A DNA stretch of 64,000 nucleotides from JBKBRC01 sp046292345 (GTDB lineage: Bacteria > Bacteroidota > Rhodothermia > Rhodothermales > Rubricoccaceae): positions 33,671 to 97,670 of the forward strand of contig JBKBRC010000005.1 of assembly GCA_046292345.1 (NCBI GenBank), in the 5' to 3' direction. The position numbers and the translations under genes were made by a program. The notes beneath the pieces are model-generated. The model saw only the letters and a list, made by a program, of their open reading frames with translations, had not been told where the DNA came from and searched no databases. Positions 8,868-17,059 of the stretch are shown here, in pieces (the first letter of the stretch is position 1; every line of letters starts with the position of its first letter).

Positions 8868-11396
8868 TCAGCGCCAGAAGCGGCGGCGCACGGCTTCGCC
8901 ATCCGAGCGGAGCCACACGGCCCCTTCGTCTGCGGTCTGCAGCACGGCCGCGCCAGCCGCCTGCCAGCGGAGCAGCGGCTCTGCATTGGGCAGGCCGTAG
9001 CGGTTGCGCCGGGCGACCGACACGACGGCGTAGCGCAGCGAGAGTCCGGCGCTCGCCGCCAGCACGAGCGGCTGCGTGGACGACGTCCGGGAGCCGTGGT
9101 GACCGACCTTGACGACGTCGGCGCGGAGGAGCGGACCGAAGCGGGCGGCCAGCATCGCCTCGGCTCCTGCTTCGGCGTCGCCCGTCAGGAGGAAGCGCGT
9201 GCGTCCGAACTCGGCCAGCAGCACGACCGAGGCGTCGTTGCCGTCGGCCTCAGGTGGGGGCGGGCCGTCCGGGGCGAGCACGCGCAGGCGTACGTGCGGG
9301 TCGAGGGCGAGCGTGTCGCCGGTGCGCACGACGCGCTGCGCGACACCGAGCGAATCGGCCAGGCGCAGCGTACGCTGCCACGTCTCGGTCGGGCGCAGGT
9401 GCCCGTTGTGGATGAGTGTCCCCACGGGAAGGGCTTCGAGCACGGCCTGCGCGCCGCCGACGTGGTCCGCGTCGGGATGGGTGAGCACGAGCGCGTCGAG
9501 GCGCGCGATGCCGAAACGTCGCAGGTGCGGCACGACCGTCCGCGCGCCCTGGTCCGTGTAGTCGTCCCGCAGCCCGGCATCGACCAGGACGTGCCGCCCC
9601 CCGGGAAGGCGGAGGAGGGTGGCGTCGCCCTGGCCCACGTCGAGAAACAGGACGTCGAGATGAGGGCGGGCGTCGCCGCGGAGCACGTGGGCCCACACGC
9701 TCAGGCATGCGAGTGCGAGCGCGACCACGCCGGCCGCCGCGCGCGCGCGGCGGCGCGGCCAGAAGGCCAGCACGCCCAGCGCGGCAGCCGACGCGGCGAG
9801 CAGGGCCGGGGCGGTCAGGTGCATGCGCAGCGTCAGCGCGCCGAGATCCCGCGCGCCCTCGCGGCTGAGCCACAGCAGCGCGCCGGCCGAAGCGGAGGCG
9901 AGCGCGCCGAGGGCGTCCGCAGCCGGTCCGGCCCATCCGTGCAGCGAGACAGCCCCGAGGCCGCTGCCCAGCACGACGCCCGTGAGCGGGATTGCGGGCA
10001 GGTTGAGCACGAGCGCCGCGAGCGGCACGGCACCGAACGTGGCCAGGAGGACAGGCGCCGTGCCGAGCGTGGCCGCAAGCGAGGCGCTGAGCGAGCGGAG
10101 CGCCCACCCCCCTGCCGGGTGTCGGCGCAGGGCTGCCGGCACGGGCGCCTCGAGTCGCGGCGTGAGCAGCACGAGCGCTGCGACGGCGCTGAACGAGAGC
10201 TGGAAGCCGACGTCGAGCAGCGCAGCGGGGCGGAGGGCGAGCAGCACCAGCGCCGCCGCCCCGAGGCTGTTGAGGGTGTCGGGCGCGCGCTGTAGCACCC
10301 GCCCGCCGACGAGCGCCGCCGTCATCACGAATGCGCGCACGACCGAGACGGTGGCACCGGTGGCGAGCACGTACACGGCGAGAACGCCGAGCGTGCCGAG
10401 CGCGCGTGCCGCCTCGGCGCGGGCATGGCGAAACCCGAGACGCCCCAGGACCGGCTTGAGCAGCCCGTAGAGGGCCATGCCGACGAGCAGCACGTGCAAT
10501 CCCGAAACGGCCAGGAGATGCATCAGGCCCGTCTCGGCGAAGGCCGCGCGGGTTTCCGCGTCGAGGCGGCTGCGGTCGGCGAGGAGCAGTGCGAGCAGGA
10601 CCGCCCGGGCCTCACCGTCGGGCACGCGGGCCTGGAGGGCACGGCGGACGTACGCCTGCACGGCGCCGGCCAGGCGGTCGGACAGACGGGCGGCGGGCGC
10701 CAGGAACACCACGTCGTCGGCTTCGCGCACGCGCAGCGTCGCATGGACGCCTCGGCGCGCGAGGTACGCGCCGTAGTCCATGTCGGCGGGGTTGCGGCGT
10801 GGCGGGAGGCCCTGCAGGGCGCCCGCCACGCGCACGCGGTCGCCGAGGCGGAGCGCCGGATACACGAGCGGCCCTTCGCGGGGCTGCACGAGCGTCACGA
10901 GCACGTCGCCGCGCACGGCCAGGGTGCGGCCGCCGCGGGCGGCCGAGTCTGGCCGGACCGTGAAGCGCACGCCCGAGGCCGTCGGCACGGGGGCCTCGGC
11001 CAGGCGGCCCCACAGGACGAGCGGCGCGCGGTCCTCGGGCGTGGCGGGGGCGAGGCGCGCCCGCGCCTCGGCCGCTTCGGCCGCGGCGGCGGCATGCGCA
11101 AGGTGGTGCGGGGGGAACTGCCGCGAGGCGGCGTCGCGCGCCGCGCCGAGGGCGGCGGCCACGCCGAGGGCCGCCGCGCCCAGCACGAGGCCGCGCAGCG
11201 AGACCAGGCGCCGGCGCGCGGCTCGGGCATAGCCGAGCGCAGCCACCGAGAGCAGTGCCGCGAGGGCAGTCCACGGCAGTGGCGGGACGCCGGGCAGGAG
11301 GCGCGCGCCGGCCACGCCGGCGCCTGCAGCGAGCGCAAGCGCCAGTAGCGGACGCGAGAACAGGCGGGCCGGCGGAGGGGGCGGAGCGAGGGCCAT
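8868..11396 (-). CDS. comEC: ComEC/Rec2-family DNA internalisation protein
   Basis: The 842-residue protein has the standard ComEC order: N-terminal membrane helices, an oligonucleotide-binding-like region (about 100-250), and a competence domain with many helices (about 255-540, with MHLLAVSGLHVLLVGM and GATVSVVRAFVM). A C-terminal metallo-beta-lactamase-like domain follows from about residue 590, with LDVGQGDATLL, VDAG, THPDADHVGG, LLTGDAE and KVGHHGS. ComEC forms the inner-membrane channel for transforming DNA, and the beta-lactamase part probably degrades one strand. The ATG at 11396 is preferred to one at 11450. No other competence gene is in the window. Confidence 0.92.
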   Translation of the reverse strand: MALAPPPPPARLFSRPLLALALAAGAGVAGARLLPGVPPLPWTALAALLSVAALGYARAARRRLVSLRGLVLGAAALGVAAALGAARDAASRQFPPHHLAHAAAAAEAAEARARLAPATPEDRAPLVLWGRLAEAPVPTASGVRFTVRPDSAARGGRTLAVRGDVLVTLVQPREGPLVYPALRLGDRVRVAGALQGLPPRRNPADMDYGAYLARRGVHATLRVREADDVVFLAPAARLSDRLAGAVQAYVRRALQARVPDGEARAVLLALLLADRSRLDAETRAAFAETGLMHLLAVSGLHVLLVGMALYGLLKPVLGRLGFRHARAEAARALGTLGVLAVYVLATGATVSVVRAFVMTAALVGGRVLQRAPDTLNSLGAAALVLLALRPAALLDVGFQLSFSAVAALVLLTPRLEAPVPAALRRHPAGGWALRSLSASLAATLGTAPVLLATFGAVPLAALVLNLPAIPLTGVVLGSGLGAVSLHGWAGPAADALGALASASAGALLWLSREGARDLGALTLRMHLTAPALLAASAAALGVLAFWPRRRARAAAGVVALALACLSVWAHVLRGDARPHLDVLFLDVGQGDATLLRLPGGRHVLVDAGLRDDYTDQGARTVVPHLRRFGIARLDALVLTHPDADHVGGAQAVLEALPVGTLIHNGHLRPTETWQRTLRLADSLGVAQRVVRTGDTLALDPHVRLRVLAPDGPPPPEADGNDASVVLLAEFGRTRFLLTGDAEAGAEAMLAARFGPLLRADVVKVGHHGSRTSSTQPLVLAASAGLSLRYAVVSVARRNRYGLPNAEPLLRWQAAGAAVLQTADEGAVWLRSDGEAVRRRFWR

Positions 11397-11526
11397 CGCG
11401 GGACGGGCGGCGAACGGGCGCTCCAGACCCTGCCCCGGGGCCGGGCGCAACCCGGGCCGGCGCGTCGCCGCTGCGGCATGCCGACGCTTCGCTGCCTTTT
11501 GACCGGGACCGGCCGGCTCGCCCGCC

Positions 11527-11533
11527 TATCTTG
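11527..11533 (+). promoter_or_regulatory. Candidate -7 element for nusB
   Basis: TATCTTG lies 30 bp before the GTG start at 11564. A TTG at 11499-11501 is 25 bp upstream, longer than the usual spacing. Confidence 0.45.
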
Positions 11534-11563
11534 CTCGGCCGTCAAATCGTCCTGCGTCGTTCT

Positions 11564-12100
11564 GTGTCTGCTCCAACCACCAGCAAGCGTCGCCAGGTAC
11601 GCGAGCGCGTCCTGCAGGCGCTCTATGCGCTCGAGCTCAGCGGTGACGCCGCTGAGCACGTGCTGCAGACGCTCGTGCGGCCTGCCTACGCAGACGAGCC
11701 GGTCTACCTCCAGTTCGCCGAGAAGCTCTTCCTCCGCGCCGTGGACGTCCGCGAGGAGGCCGACGAACTGCTCGCGCGGCACGTGCAGAACTGGGAGATC
11801 TCGCGCCTGGCGCTCACCGACCGCCTCGTGCTCCGCATGGCCGTCGCTGAACTGCTCTTCTTCGCCGACGTGCCGCCCAAGGTGTCCCTCAACGAGGCCG
11901 TCGAGGTAGCGCGGGAGTTCGGGACGGACAAGAGCGGCGCGTTCGTCAACGGTGTCCTCGATGCCATCCTGCGGGAGCTCCGCGAGGCCGGGCGCGTCGT
12001 CAAGACCGGCCGCGGGCTCGTCGAGGTCTCCACGGGCCATGGTCCGGCCTCGGGCGTGGCACCCGGGGGGACGCCGGACGTGCCCGGGAGCGCGGCATGA
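11564..12100 (+). CDS. nusB: Transcription antitermination factor NusB
   Basis: The 178-residue protein carries the NusB all-helical fold: RRQVRERVLQALYALELS at the start, NWEISRLALTDRLVLRMAVAELLF in the middle and VSLNEAVEVAREFGTDKSGAFVNGVLDAI at the end. NusB with S10 (NusE) binds boxA of rRNA leaders and supports antitermination. The GTG at 11564 is the first start after the promoter element. About 30 residues after the conserved fold form a glycine/proline-rich tail absent from typical NusB. The stop overlaps the next start (ATGA at 12097), so the phosphatase is probably translated from the same message. Confidence 0.92.
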   Translation: MSAPTTSKRRQVRERVLQALYALELSGDAAEHVLQTLVRPAYADEPVYLQFAEKLFLRAVDVREEADELLARHVQNWEISRLALTDRLVLRMAVAELLFFADVPPKVSLNEAVEVAREFGTDKSGAFVNGVLDAILRELREAGRVVKTGRGLVEVSTGHGPASGVAPGGTPDVPGSAA

Positions 12101-12777
12101 GGCTCATCGGCATCGGAGACGTACACGGGTGCGCGGCGACGCTCGACGCGCTTCTCGCGCGTCTTGCGCCCCGGCCTGAGGATCACCTCGTCTTCGTAGG
12201 CGACTACGTCGACCGCGGCCCGGACAGCCGCGGCGTCATCGAGCGCCTGATCCGCATGGAGGCCCGCTCCTGGGATGCCAGCCATCCGCGCTGCACGTTC
12301 CTCCGCGGCAACCACGACCAGATGATGCTGGACTATGTGGAGGGCACAGGCGACTTCGACCTGTGGCGCGTCAACGGGGGGCTGGAGACGCTCGAGTCCT
12401 ATGCCCGGCACGACGGCCCGCCTGATATCCCGCCCGAGCACGCGGCCTTCCTGCGCCGCACGCACCTGATGCTCGACACGCCGGGCTTCGCATTCGTGCA
12501 CGCCGGGCTCGACCCGGCCCTCTCGGTCGCTGAAAACGCCGCGCGCGCCGACGCGCACGTTATGCTCTGGTCGCGCGAGCATCTCGGCGCACCCTCGCTC
12601 GAGGCGTGGGAGAAGCCCGTCGTGTGCGGCCACACGCCCGTCCCGGTGCCGCTGAGCGAGCCCCGGCTCATCGCCATCGACACCGGAGCCGTCTATGCTG
12701 ACCGCGAGGGCCTCGGCCGTCTGACCGCCGTCATCCTCCCCGAGCGCACGTTCGTGGACGTGCCCTACTGCGGCTGA
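12097..12777 (+). CDS. PPP-family metallophosphatase (serine/threonine or ApaH-like)
   Basis: This 226-residue protein has all metal-binding motifs of the PPP family in order: GDVHG (7-11), GDYVDRG (35-41), GNHD (71-74), a VHAG motif and CGHTPVP. Such enzymes remove phosphate from serine/threonine or, in the ApaH branch, cleave dinucleoside tetraphosphates. The short length fits bacterial PrpA/PphA-like enzymes. The substrate is not determined. It overlaps nusB by 4 bp. Its last codons C-G and the TGA form the first unit of a 12-bp tandem array. Confidence 0.88.
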   Translation: MRLIGIGDVHGCAATLDALLARLAPRPEDHLVFVGDYVDRGPDSRGVIERLIRMEARSWDASHPRCTFLRGNHDQMMLDYVEGTGDFDLWRVNGGLETLESYARHDGPPDIPPEHAAFLRRTHLMLDTPGFAFVHAGLDPALSVAENAARADAHVMLWSREHLGAPSLEAWEKPVVCGHTPVPVPLSEPRLIAIDTGAVYADREGLGRLTAVILPERTFVDVPYCG

Positions 12778-12840
12778 GCGTGCGGCTGAGCGTGCGGCTG
12801 AGCGTGCGGCTGAGCGTGCGGCTGAGCGTGCGGCTGAGCG
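12769..12840. repeat. 12-bp tandem array (6 copies) starting at the phosphatase stop codon
   Basis: TGCGGCTGAGCG occurs six times in a row without change. The TGA of the first copy (12775-12777) is the stop codon of the phosphatase. Because the unit is 12 bp, every copy repeats an in-frame TGA. The array ends 8 bp before the stop of the convergent gene. Confidence 0.98.
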
Positions 12841-12848
12841 CCGCCTCA

Positions 12849-13466
12849 TCACGGCCGGGCGAGGCGGAACGCGAGCCCGCCACGCAGCGCCGGCGCCTGG
12901 GTGCCGAGCTCGGCGAAGGCCGTCCGGCCAGGCGAGAGCCGCGCCACGCCCCGCGCGAACAGGTCCAACCGGACCGCGAACGCGCGCGCCTGGCTGGCGG
13001 GCGTGGGCTCGGCGAGCGCGACGACAAACGACGGCCCGAGACGCGCGCCCGCGTCGAGCTCGAGCGGGCCCGCGTCTTCGTTCTGCACAACCGCGAGCAC
13101 GCGCAGCACGCGCACGGCCCCCCCGGCCCCCGTAGCTACGACGAGCCGTCCCGAGCTGCCCACGAGCGTCGGCGCGTAGTCGAGGGCGAGTGTGCCCTCG
13201 AGCGTGAAGACGACCGCGGCCGGCAGGCTGAGCGTGGCCGCGGCCCCGAAGCCCGGCCCGAGGGCCGGGCCGGCGTAGACCTCCGGCCCGCCCGTGAGCG
13301 GCGGCCCGGCGAGCGGCCCGCCGGCGCCTTGCGCGCGCGCCGCCATGGCCGGCAGCCACACGAGGGCCAGCGCCAGCCAGACTTCGCGTAGAATGCGCCC
13401 CGGCGGCGGCCGGCGCGCCCGTAGACTGGCCCGTCTGCGACGCACCCAGCAAATCGTACAGTTCAT
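12849..13466 (-). CDS. Hypothetical exported protein, possible outer-membrane barrel
   Basis: Unrecognised protein of up to 205 residues. A signal-peptide-like segment (VWLALALVWLPAMAARAQ) is followed by about 150 residues of alternating strands, for example LPAAVVFTLEGTLALDYAP and AFAVRLDLFARGVARLSP. It ends GGLAFRLARP. The true start is unclear: the ATG at 13466 overlaps the ychF start on the other strand, and no better ATG precedes the signal peptide. Divergent from ychF. Envelope location is inferred only from the signal peptide and strand pattern. Confidence 0.6.
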   Translation of the reverse strand: MNCTICWVRRRRASLRARRPPPGRILREVWLALALVWLPAMAARAQGAGGPLAGPPLTGGPEVYAGPALGPGFGAAATLSLPAAVVFTLEGTLALDYAPTLVGSSGRLVVATGAGGAVRVLRVLAVVQNEDAGPLELDAGARLGPSFVVALAEPTPASQARAFAVRLDLFARGVARLSPGRTAFAELGTQAPALRGGLAFRLARP

Positions 13467-14559
13467 GGCGCTCCGAGTCGGAATTGTAGGCCTGCCCAAC
13501 GTGGGCAAGTCCACTTTGTTCAACGCGCTCAGCGATGCCGGAGCCGAGGCGGCGAACTACCCGTTCTGCACCATCGAGCCCAACGTGGGCGTGGTGCCTG
13601 TGCCAGACGCGCGGCTGCACCGCCTGGCAGCGCTCGCGCGCTCGGCGCAGACGCTTCCGGCCGTCGTCGAGTTCGTCGACATCGCGGGCCTCGTCGCGGG
13701 GGCCTCGAAGGGCGAGGGGCTGGGCAATCAGTTCCTGGCTCACATCCGCGAGACCGACGCCATCGTGCACGTGGTGCGCTGCTTCGAGGACGAGAACGTC
13801 GTGCACGTGGCCGGCGCCGTGGACCCACTGCGCGACATCGAGACGATCGAGACCGAGCTGCTCCTCAAAGACCTCGAGACGGTGCAAAAGCGCCGCGAGC
13901 GCGTGCAGAAGGCGGTGCGCGCCGGCGACAAGGACGCCAAGACCGAAGCGGCCCTCCTCGAGCGCCTCGAGGCGCACCTCGGCGAGGGCCAGCCCGCGCG
14001 CACGCTCGCCGTGCCGGATGCCGAGGCGCCGTTCCTGCGCGAGCAGTTCCTGCTCTCGGCCAAGCCGGTCCTCTACGCCGCCAACGTGGGCGAGGGCGAC
14101 CTGCCCGACGGCAACGCGCTCTCGGCTCAGGTGGCCGCGCTCGCCGAGGAGCAGGGCGCGCAGACAGTCGTCGTCTCGGCCGAATTCGAGGCCCAACTCG
14201 CCGAACTACCCGACGAGGACCGCGCAGACTTCCTGGCGGCGGCCGGGCTCGAGGAGAGTGGCCTCTCCCGGCTGATCCGTGCTGCCTTCCGCCTGCTTGG
14301 CCTGATCACATACTTCACGGTCGGCCCGAAGGAGGCGCGCGCCTGGACGATCCGCGCCGGCACCAAGGCGCCGCAGGCGGCGGGCGTGATCCACACCGAC
14401 TTCGAGCGCGGCTTCATCCGCGCCGAGACGATCAAGTTCTCCGACTACGATCGCCTCGGCTCCGAGGCCGCCGCGCGCGAAGCCGGTGCCATGCGCAGCG
14501 AGGGCAAGGAGTACGTGGTGCAGGACGGCGACGTGATGCTGTTCCGCTTCAACGTCTGA
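13465..14559 (+). CDS. ychF: Ribosome-binding ATPase YchF (Obg-like)
   Basis: The 364-residue protein matches YchF/OLA1 along its length. It has GLPNVGKSTLFNAL (P-loop, residues 9-22), the NYPFCTIEPN switch, DIAGLVAGASKGEGLGNQFL, and a C-terminal TGS domain (LITYFTVGPKEARAWTIRAG to the FRFNV end). YchF binds ribosomes, hydrolyses ATP rather than GTP, and acts in stress responses. Length is normal for the family. The stop codon lies in a degenerate 15-bp tandem array. Confidence 0.96.
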   Translation: MALRVGIVGLPNVGKSTLFNALSDAGAEAANYPFCTIEPNVGVVPVPDARLHRLAALARSAQTLPAVVEFVDIAGLVAGASKGEGLGNQFLAHIRETDAIVHVVRCFEDENVVHVAGAVDPLRDIETIETELLLKDLETVQKRRERVQKAVRAGDKDAKTEAALLERLEAHLGEGQPARTLAVPDAEAPFLREQFLLSAKPVLYAANVGEGDLPDGNALSAQVAALAEEQGAQTVVVSAEFEAQLAELPDEDRADFLAAAGLEESGLSRLIRAAFRLLGLITYFTVGPKEARAWTIRAGTKAPQAAGVIHTDFERGFIRAETIKFSDYDRLGSEAAAREAGAMRSEGKEYVVQDGDVMLFRFNV

Positions 14560-14609
14560 CGTGCAGGGCCTGACGGCCCGGAGCCTGACGGCCCGGAGCC
14601 TGACGCCCG
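14551..14609. repeat. 15-bp degenerate array spanning the ychF stop codon
   Basis: GAGCCTGACGGCCCG and close variants occur at 14566-14580, 14581-14595 and 14596-14609 (one base short). The segment 14551-14565, which holds the ychF TGA (14557-14559), shares a TCTGACG/CCTGACG core and looks like the divergent first copy. Confidence 0.75.
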
Positions 14610-14617
14610 GGCCCGAG

Positions 14618-15013
14618 CTAGCGCAGCCGATCCGGCCCTTCGGGCGTGGGCGCCGTCGGAGCGCCGTCGTCCGGGGCAGGCGGGGCAGGGCTGGCGGGAG
14701 CCGGGCGAGCGGGCGGGGGCTGCGGAGCGTCGGCGTCGCCGGGCGCGAAGTCGGCCGGGCTCGGGCCGAGCGGCACCTCACGGTCCGGAGGGTTAGGCGG
14801 GCCGATGCGCTCCGCCTCTTCAGTCGTGATGCGCTCGGGCACCGACGGCCCGAACGCGCCTGGATTCTGCTCGACGGTGCCACCACGCTGCGTGCACATG
14901 AACAGCCCGAGCGAGAGCAGCACGACGAGGGCGACGACGAGCGTGATGCCGATGGGATTGATGCCGATGGGACTGGTGCCGCGCCGCTCGGGCGGGCTGG
15001 AAGGGGCGGCCAT
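14618..15013 (-). CDS. Hypothetical single-helix membrane protein with proline-rich tail
   Basis: This 131-residue protein has a short N-terminal tail, one strong membrane helix at about residues 26-45 (ITLVVALVVLLSLGLFMC), and a mostly disordered outer part rich in proline, alanine and aspartate. GINPIGI before the helix is a small internal repeat. No domain is recognised. The ATG at 15013 starts just before the helix; upstream in-frame sequence has no sensible protein character. Convergent with ychF. Confidence 0.65.
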   Translation of the reverse strand: MAAPSSPPERRGTSPIGINPIGITLVVALVVLLSLGLFMCTQRGGTVEQNPGAFGPSVPERITTEEAERIGPPNPPDREVPLGPSPADFAPGDADAPQPPPARPAPASPAPPAPDDGAPTAPTPEGPDRLR

Positions 15014-15128
15014 GAGAGAGAAGGAGTGGTCTGAGAGGGCGCCTCGTAGATTCCGCCGGCGCACGAGACGTTCCCGTCGGCAGCCCGCCTGTCTGCCTGG
15101 CGCGGGCCTGGATGGGCCTCGGGTAGCC

Positions 15129-15794
15129 TCAGCGGCCAGCCGAGACCGGGCCGCGGTCTGAAGGATTCTGAAGCCGGAACACGCCCGCGGCGAGCGCACC
15201 GCCAGCAAGCGTGGCGAGCACGTACACGAGCAGGTGCGCCCCGCTGGTCGGCCCGCCCTGCACGGCCGACGCCAGGAACGGCCCGAGCGCCACGGCGGGA
15301 TTGAACGCCCCGCCCGAGACCGGGCCGGCAGCGTAGGCGCCCGCCATCACGGTCAGGCCGATGGCAAGGCCGTAGAACGAGTTGCCGTCCGTTCCGCGCG
15401 CCGTGGCCACGTTCAGCACCACGAGCGCAAGGATCATGGCGAAGAGCAACTCCAGGAGGATGAAGGCCGCCAGCGGGGCCGTCGCGGCCGGGGCTACGAC
15501 GAGCGGCTGCCCGTAGACGAGTCCCGCCGTGAGCGCAGCCAGAAACCCGCCCAGGACCTGCACGCCCATGTACGGTCCCACCTCGGCCGCCGGCATGCGT
15601 CCGCGGAGCCAGACGGCGAGGCTTACGGCAGGGTTGTAGTGCCCCCCCGAAACGTGCCCGCCCATGAACACCATCGCTGCAAGGACGAAGCCGATGGCGA
15701 GGGAGGCAAACGGCGACCGGCCAAGGACGGTCAGCCCGATCGTGAGCACGAGGAAAAACGTCCCGACGAATTCGGTGAGCAGCTTGGGCAGCAT
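15129..15794 (-). CDS. Aquaporin / MIP family channel
   Basis: The 221-residue protein has six membrane helices and the two half-helix NPA signatures, GGHYNPAVSLA (NPA at 54-56) and GGAFNPAVALG (NPA at 165-167). It begins with the family-typical TEFVGTFFLVL. MIP channels pass water or small solutes such as glycerol. The compact length and the residues after the second NPA look more like water-selective AqpZ-type channels than glycerol facilitators, but substrate choice cannot be fixed from this. Confidence 0.93.
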   Translation of the reverse strand: MLPKLLTEFVGTFFLVLTIGLTVLGRSPFASLAIGFVLAAMVFMGGHVSGGHYNPAVSLAVWLRGRMPAAEVGPYMGVQVLGGFLAALTAGLVYGQPLVVAPAATAPLAAFILLELLFAMILALVVLNVATARGTDGNSFYGLAIGLTVMAGAYAAGPVSGGAFNPAVALGPFLASAVQGGPTSGAHLLVYVLATLAGGALAAGVFRLQNPSDRGPVSAGR

Positions 15795-16074
15795 GAGGGC
15801 AAGGCGAAGAGGGACGCCGAAGCTACGCGCGGGCGGACTGCCGGCACGGCGCCGATGGACGAGAAGAAGTGCCCGCGCCCGGGCGGTCACCGGATCGCGC
15901 GAACACGCGCCCGGCGCCATCTCGGAGCGTCTTCTGTCGCCCGCGCGCGGCGCCCGGGACGCAATCGCCGTGCGCAGTCGTCCGGAATGCGGACGGATTG
16001 GACGATTGATCTCGCTGCGCGCCGCTACGTGCCGATACGCGCCGCGCTTACGCCCACTCCAACCGGCTCCCCCG

Positions 16075-16989
16075 ATGAACGCCTCTCCTCTCCGCGCCGC
16101 GCTCGCGCTGCTGCTCGCGCTGCCGCTGGGCCTCCTCGCAGCCTGCGACACGGCCGAACTGGATACCGTCGACAACCTCGTGCTCGACGCGCAGATCGCG
16201 CGGCAGGCCGGCCGCGTCGAGCAGGCCGTGCGCCTGCTCGAGCAGGCGCACGCCGCCGCCCCGGCCAACCCCGTCGTGCGGACCGAGCTGGCGCAGACGC
16301 TCTTGCAGCGCGAGAGCCTCGGGCTGATGGACATAGACCGCATCGCGTCCCACCTCATGGCGGCCGGTGGCGTGACCCCGCTCGCACCCGGCCCTGCGTC
16401 TGCAGCGCTCGGCAAGGATGGCACGTGCCGCTACGCCGCCGATCCTGCCGCGACGCCCTTCGATCCGCTCGCGGTCGAGAACTTCCCGCGCATCGACGCC
16501 TCCCGGGAGACGGTTCGCCGCGCGCTCGAGCTGCTCGCACCCGTCGTGCCGGCCCAGCTGCGCACCATCACGGCCTGCTCGGGCGTCCAGGACGGGCGCC
16601 TCGTCTACGACCGCGCCGGCGCCGCGGCGCACCTGCGCGGCCTCGGGTTCACGGACCAGCAGATCGCCTCGACACTGGCCGTCAACGCCGTCGCGCGCTT
16701 CTTCAACGCCTACTACTTCGTCGCCGACGAGCTCGTGCCGCAGACGACGTGGTACCACGTGCGCCGTCCGGGCCGTACGGCCGTCGGCGTGTGCGCGGCC
16801 GATCCGGAGCGCCTGCGCCAGGAGAGCGAGGCGGCCGTTCGCGACCTCGGCGAGACGCTCGGCTCGCTCGACCTCCGCGCGACCACTTTCGGTGCGGGCT
16901 CGGCCTCGATGGAGCTCGTCGACCTGCTGCTCGACACCTACGAGGAGTTCCGCCACGAGATCGGGCCGTACTGCAACGGCGGACGCTGA
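16075..16989 (+). CDS. Hypothetical lipoprotein with TPR-like segment
   Basis: The 304-residue protein has a lipoprotein signal peptide with lipobox LLAAC (cysteine at about residue 24). A helical stretch follows (NLVLDAQIARQAGRVEQAVR, LLEQAHAAAPANPVVRTELA) resembling a tetratricopeptide pair. The rest has no recognised domain. Four further cysteines (DGTCRYA, ITACSG, GVCAAD, PYCNGG) could form disulfides in the periplasm. It is followed after 70 bp by the barrel gene at 17060, with a 14-bp array in the spacer. Confidence 0.75.
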   Translation: MNASPLRAALALLLALPLGLLAACDTAELDTVDNLVLDAQIARQAGRVEQAVRLLEQAHAAAPANPVVRTELAQTLLQRESLGLMDIDRIASHLMAAGGVTPLAPGPASAALGKDGTCRYAADPAATPFDPLAVENFPRIDASRETVRRALELLAPVVPAQLRTITACSGVQDGRLVYDRAGAAAHLRGLGFTDQQIASTLAVNAVARFFNAYYFVADELVPQTTWYHVRRPGRTAVGVCAADPERLRQESEAAVRDLGETLGSLDLRATTFGAGSASMELVDLLLDTYEEFRHEIGPYCNGGR

Positions 16990-17013
16990 CGCGCGCCGGC
17001 TCTCGCTCCTACA

Positions 17014-17055
17014 GTCATCCCGGGACGGTCATCCCGGGACAGTCATCTCGGGACG
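17014..17055. repeat. 14-bp tandem array (3 copies) before the barrel gene
   Basis: GTCATCCCGGGACG, GTCATCCCGGGACA and GTCATCTCGGGACG follow each other. The array ends 4 bp before the ATG at 17060, so it forms most of the 5' leader. Confidence 0.95.
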
Positions 17056-17059
17056 TGCT

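Noticed and set aside
8619..10295. Plus-strand frame of 558 codons opposite comEC
   Set aside because: Arginine/glycine-rich antisense shadow; comEC on the other strand has full family motifs.
12780..13391. Plus-strand frame starting with MRLSV repeats
   Set aside because: It is a reading of the 12-bp array in another frame and runs antisense to the exported protein gene.
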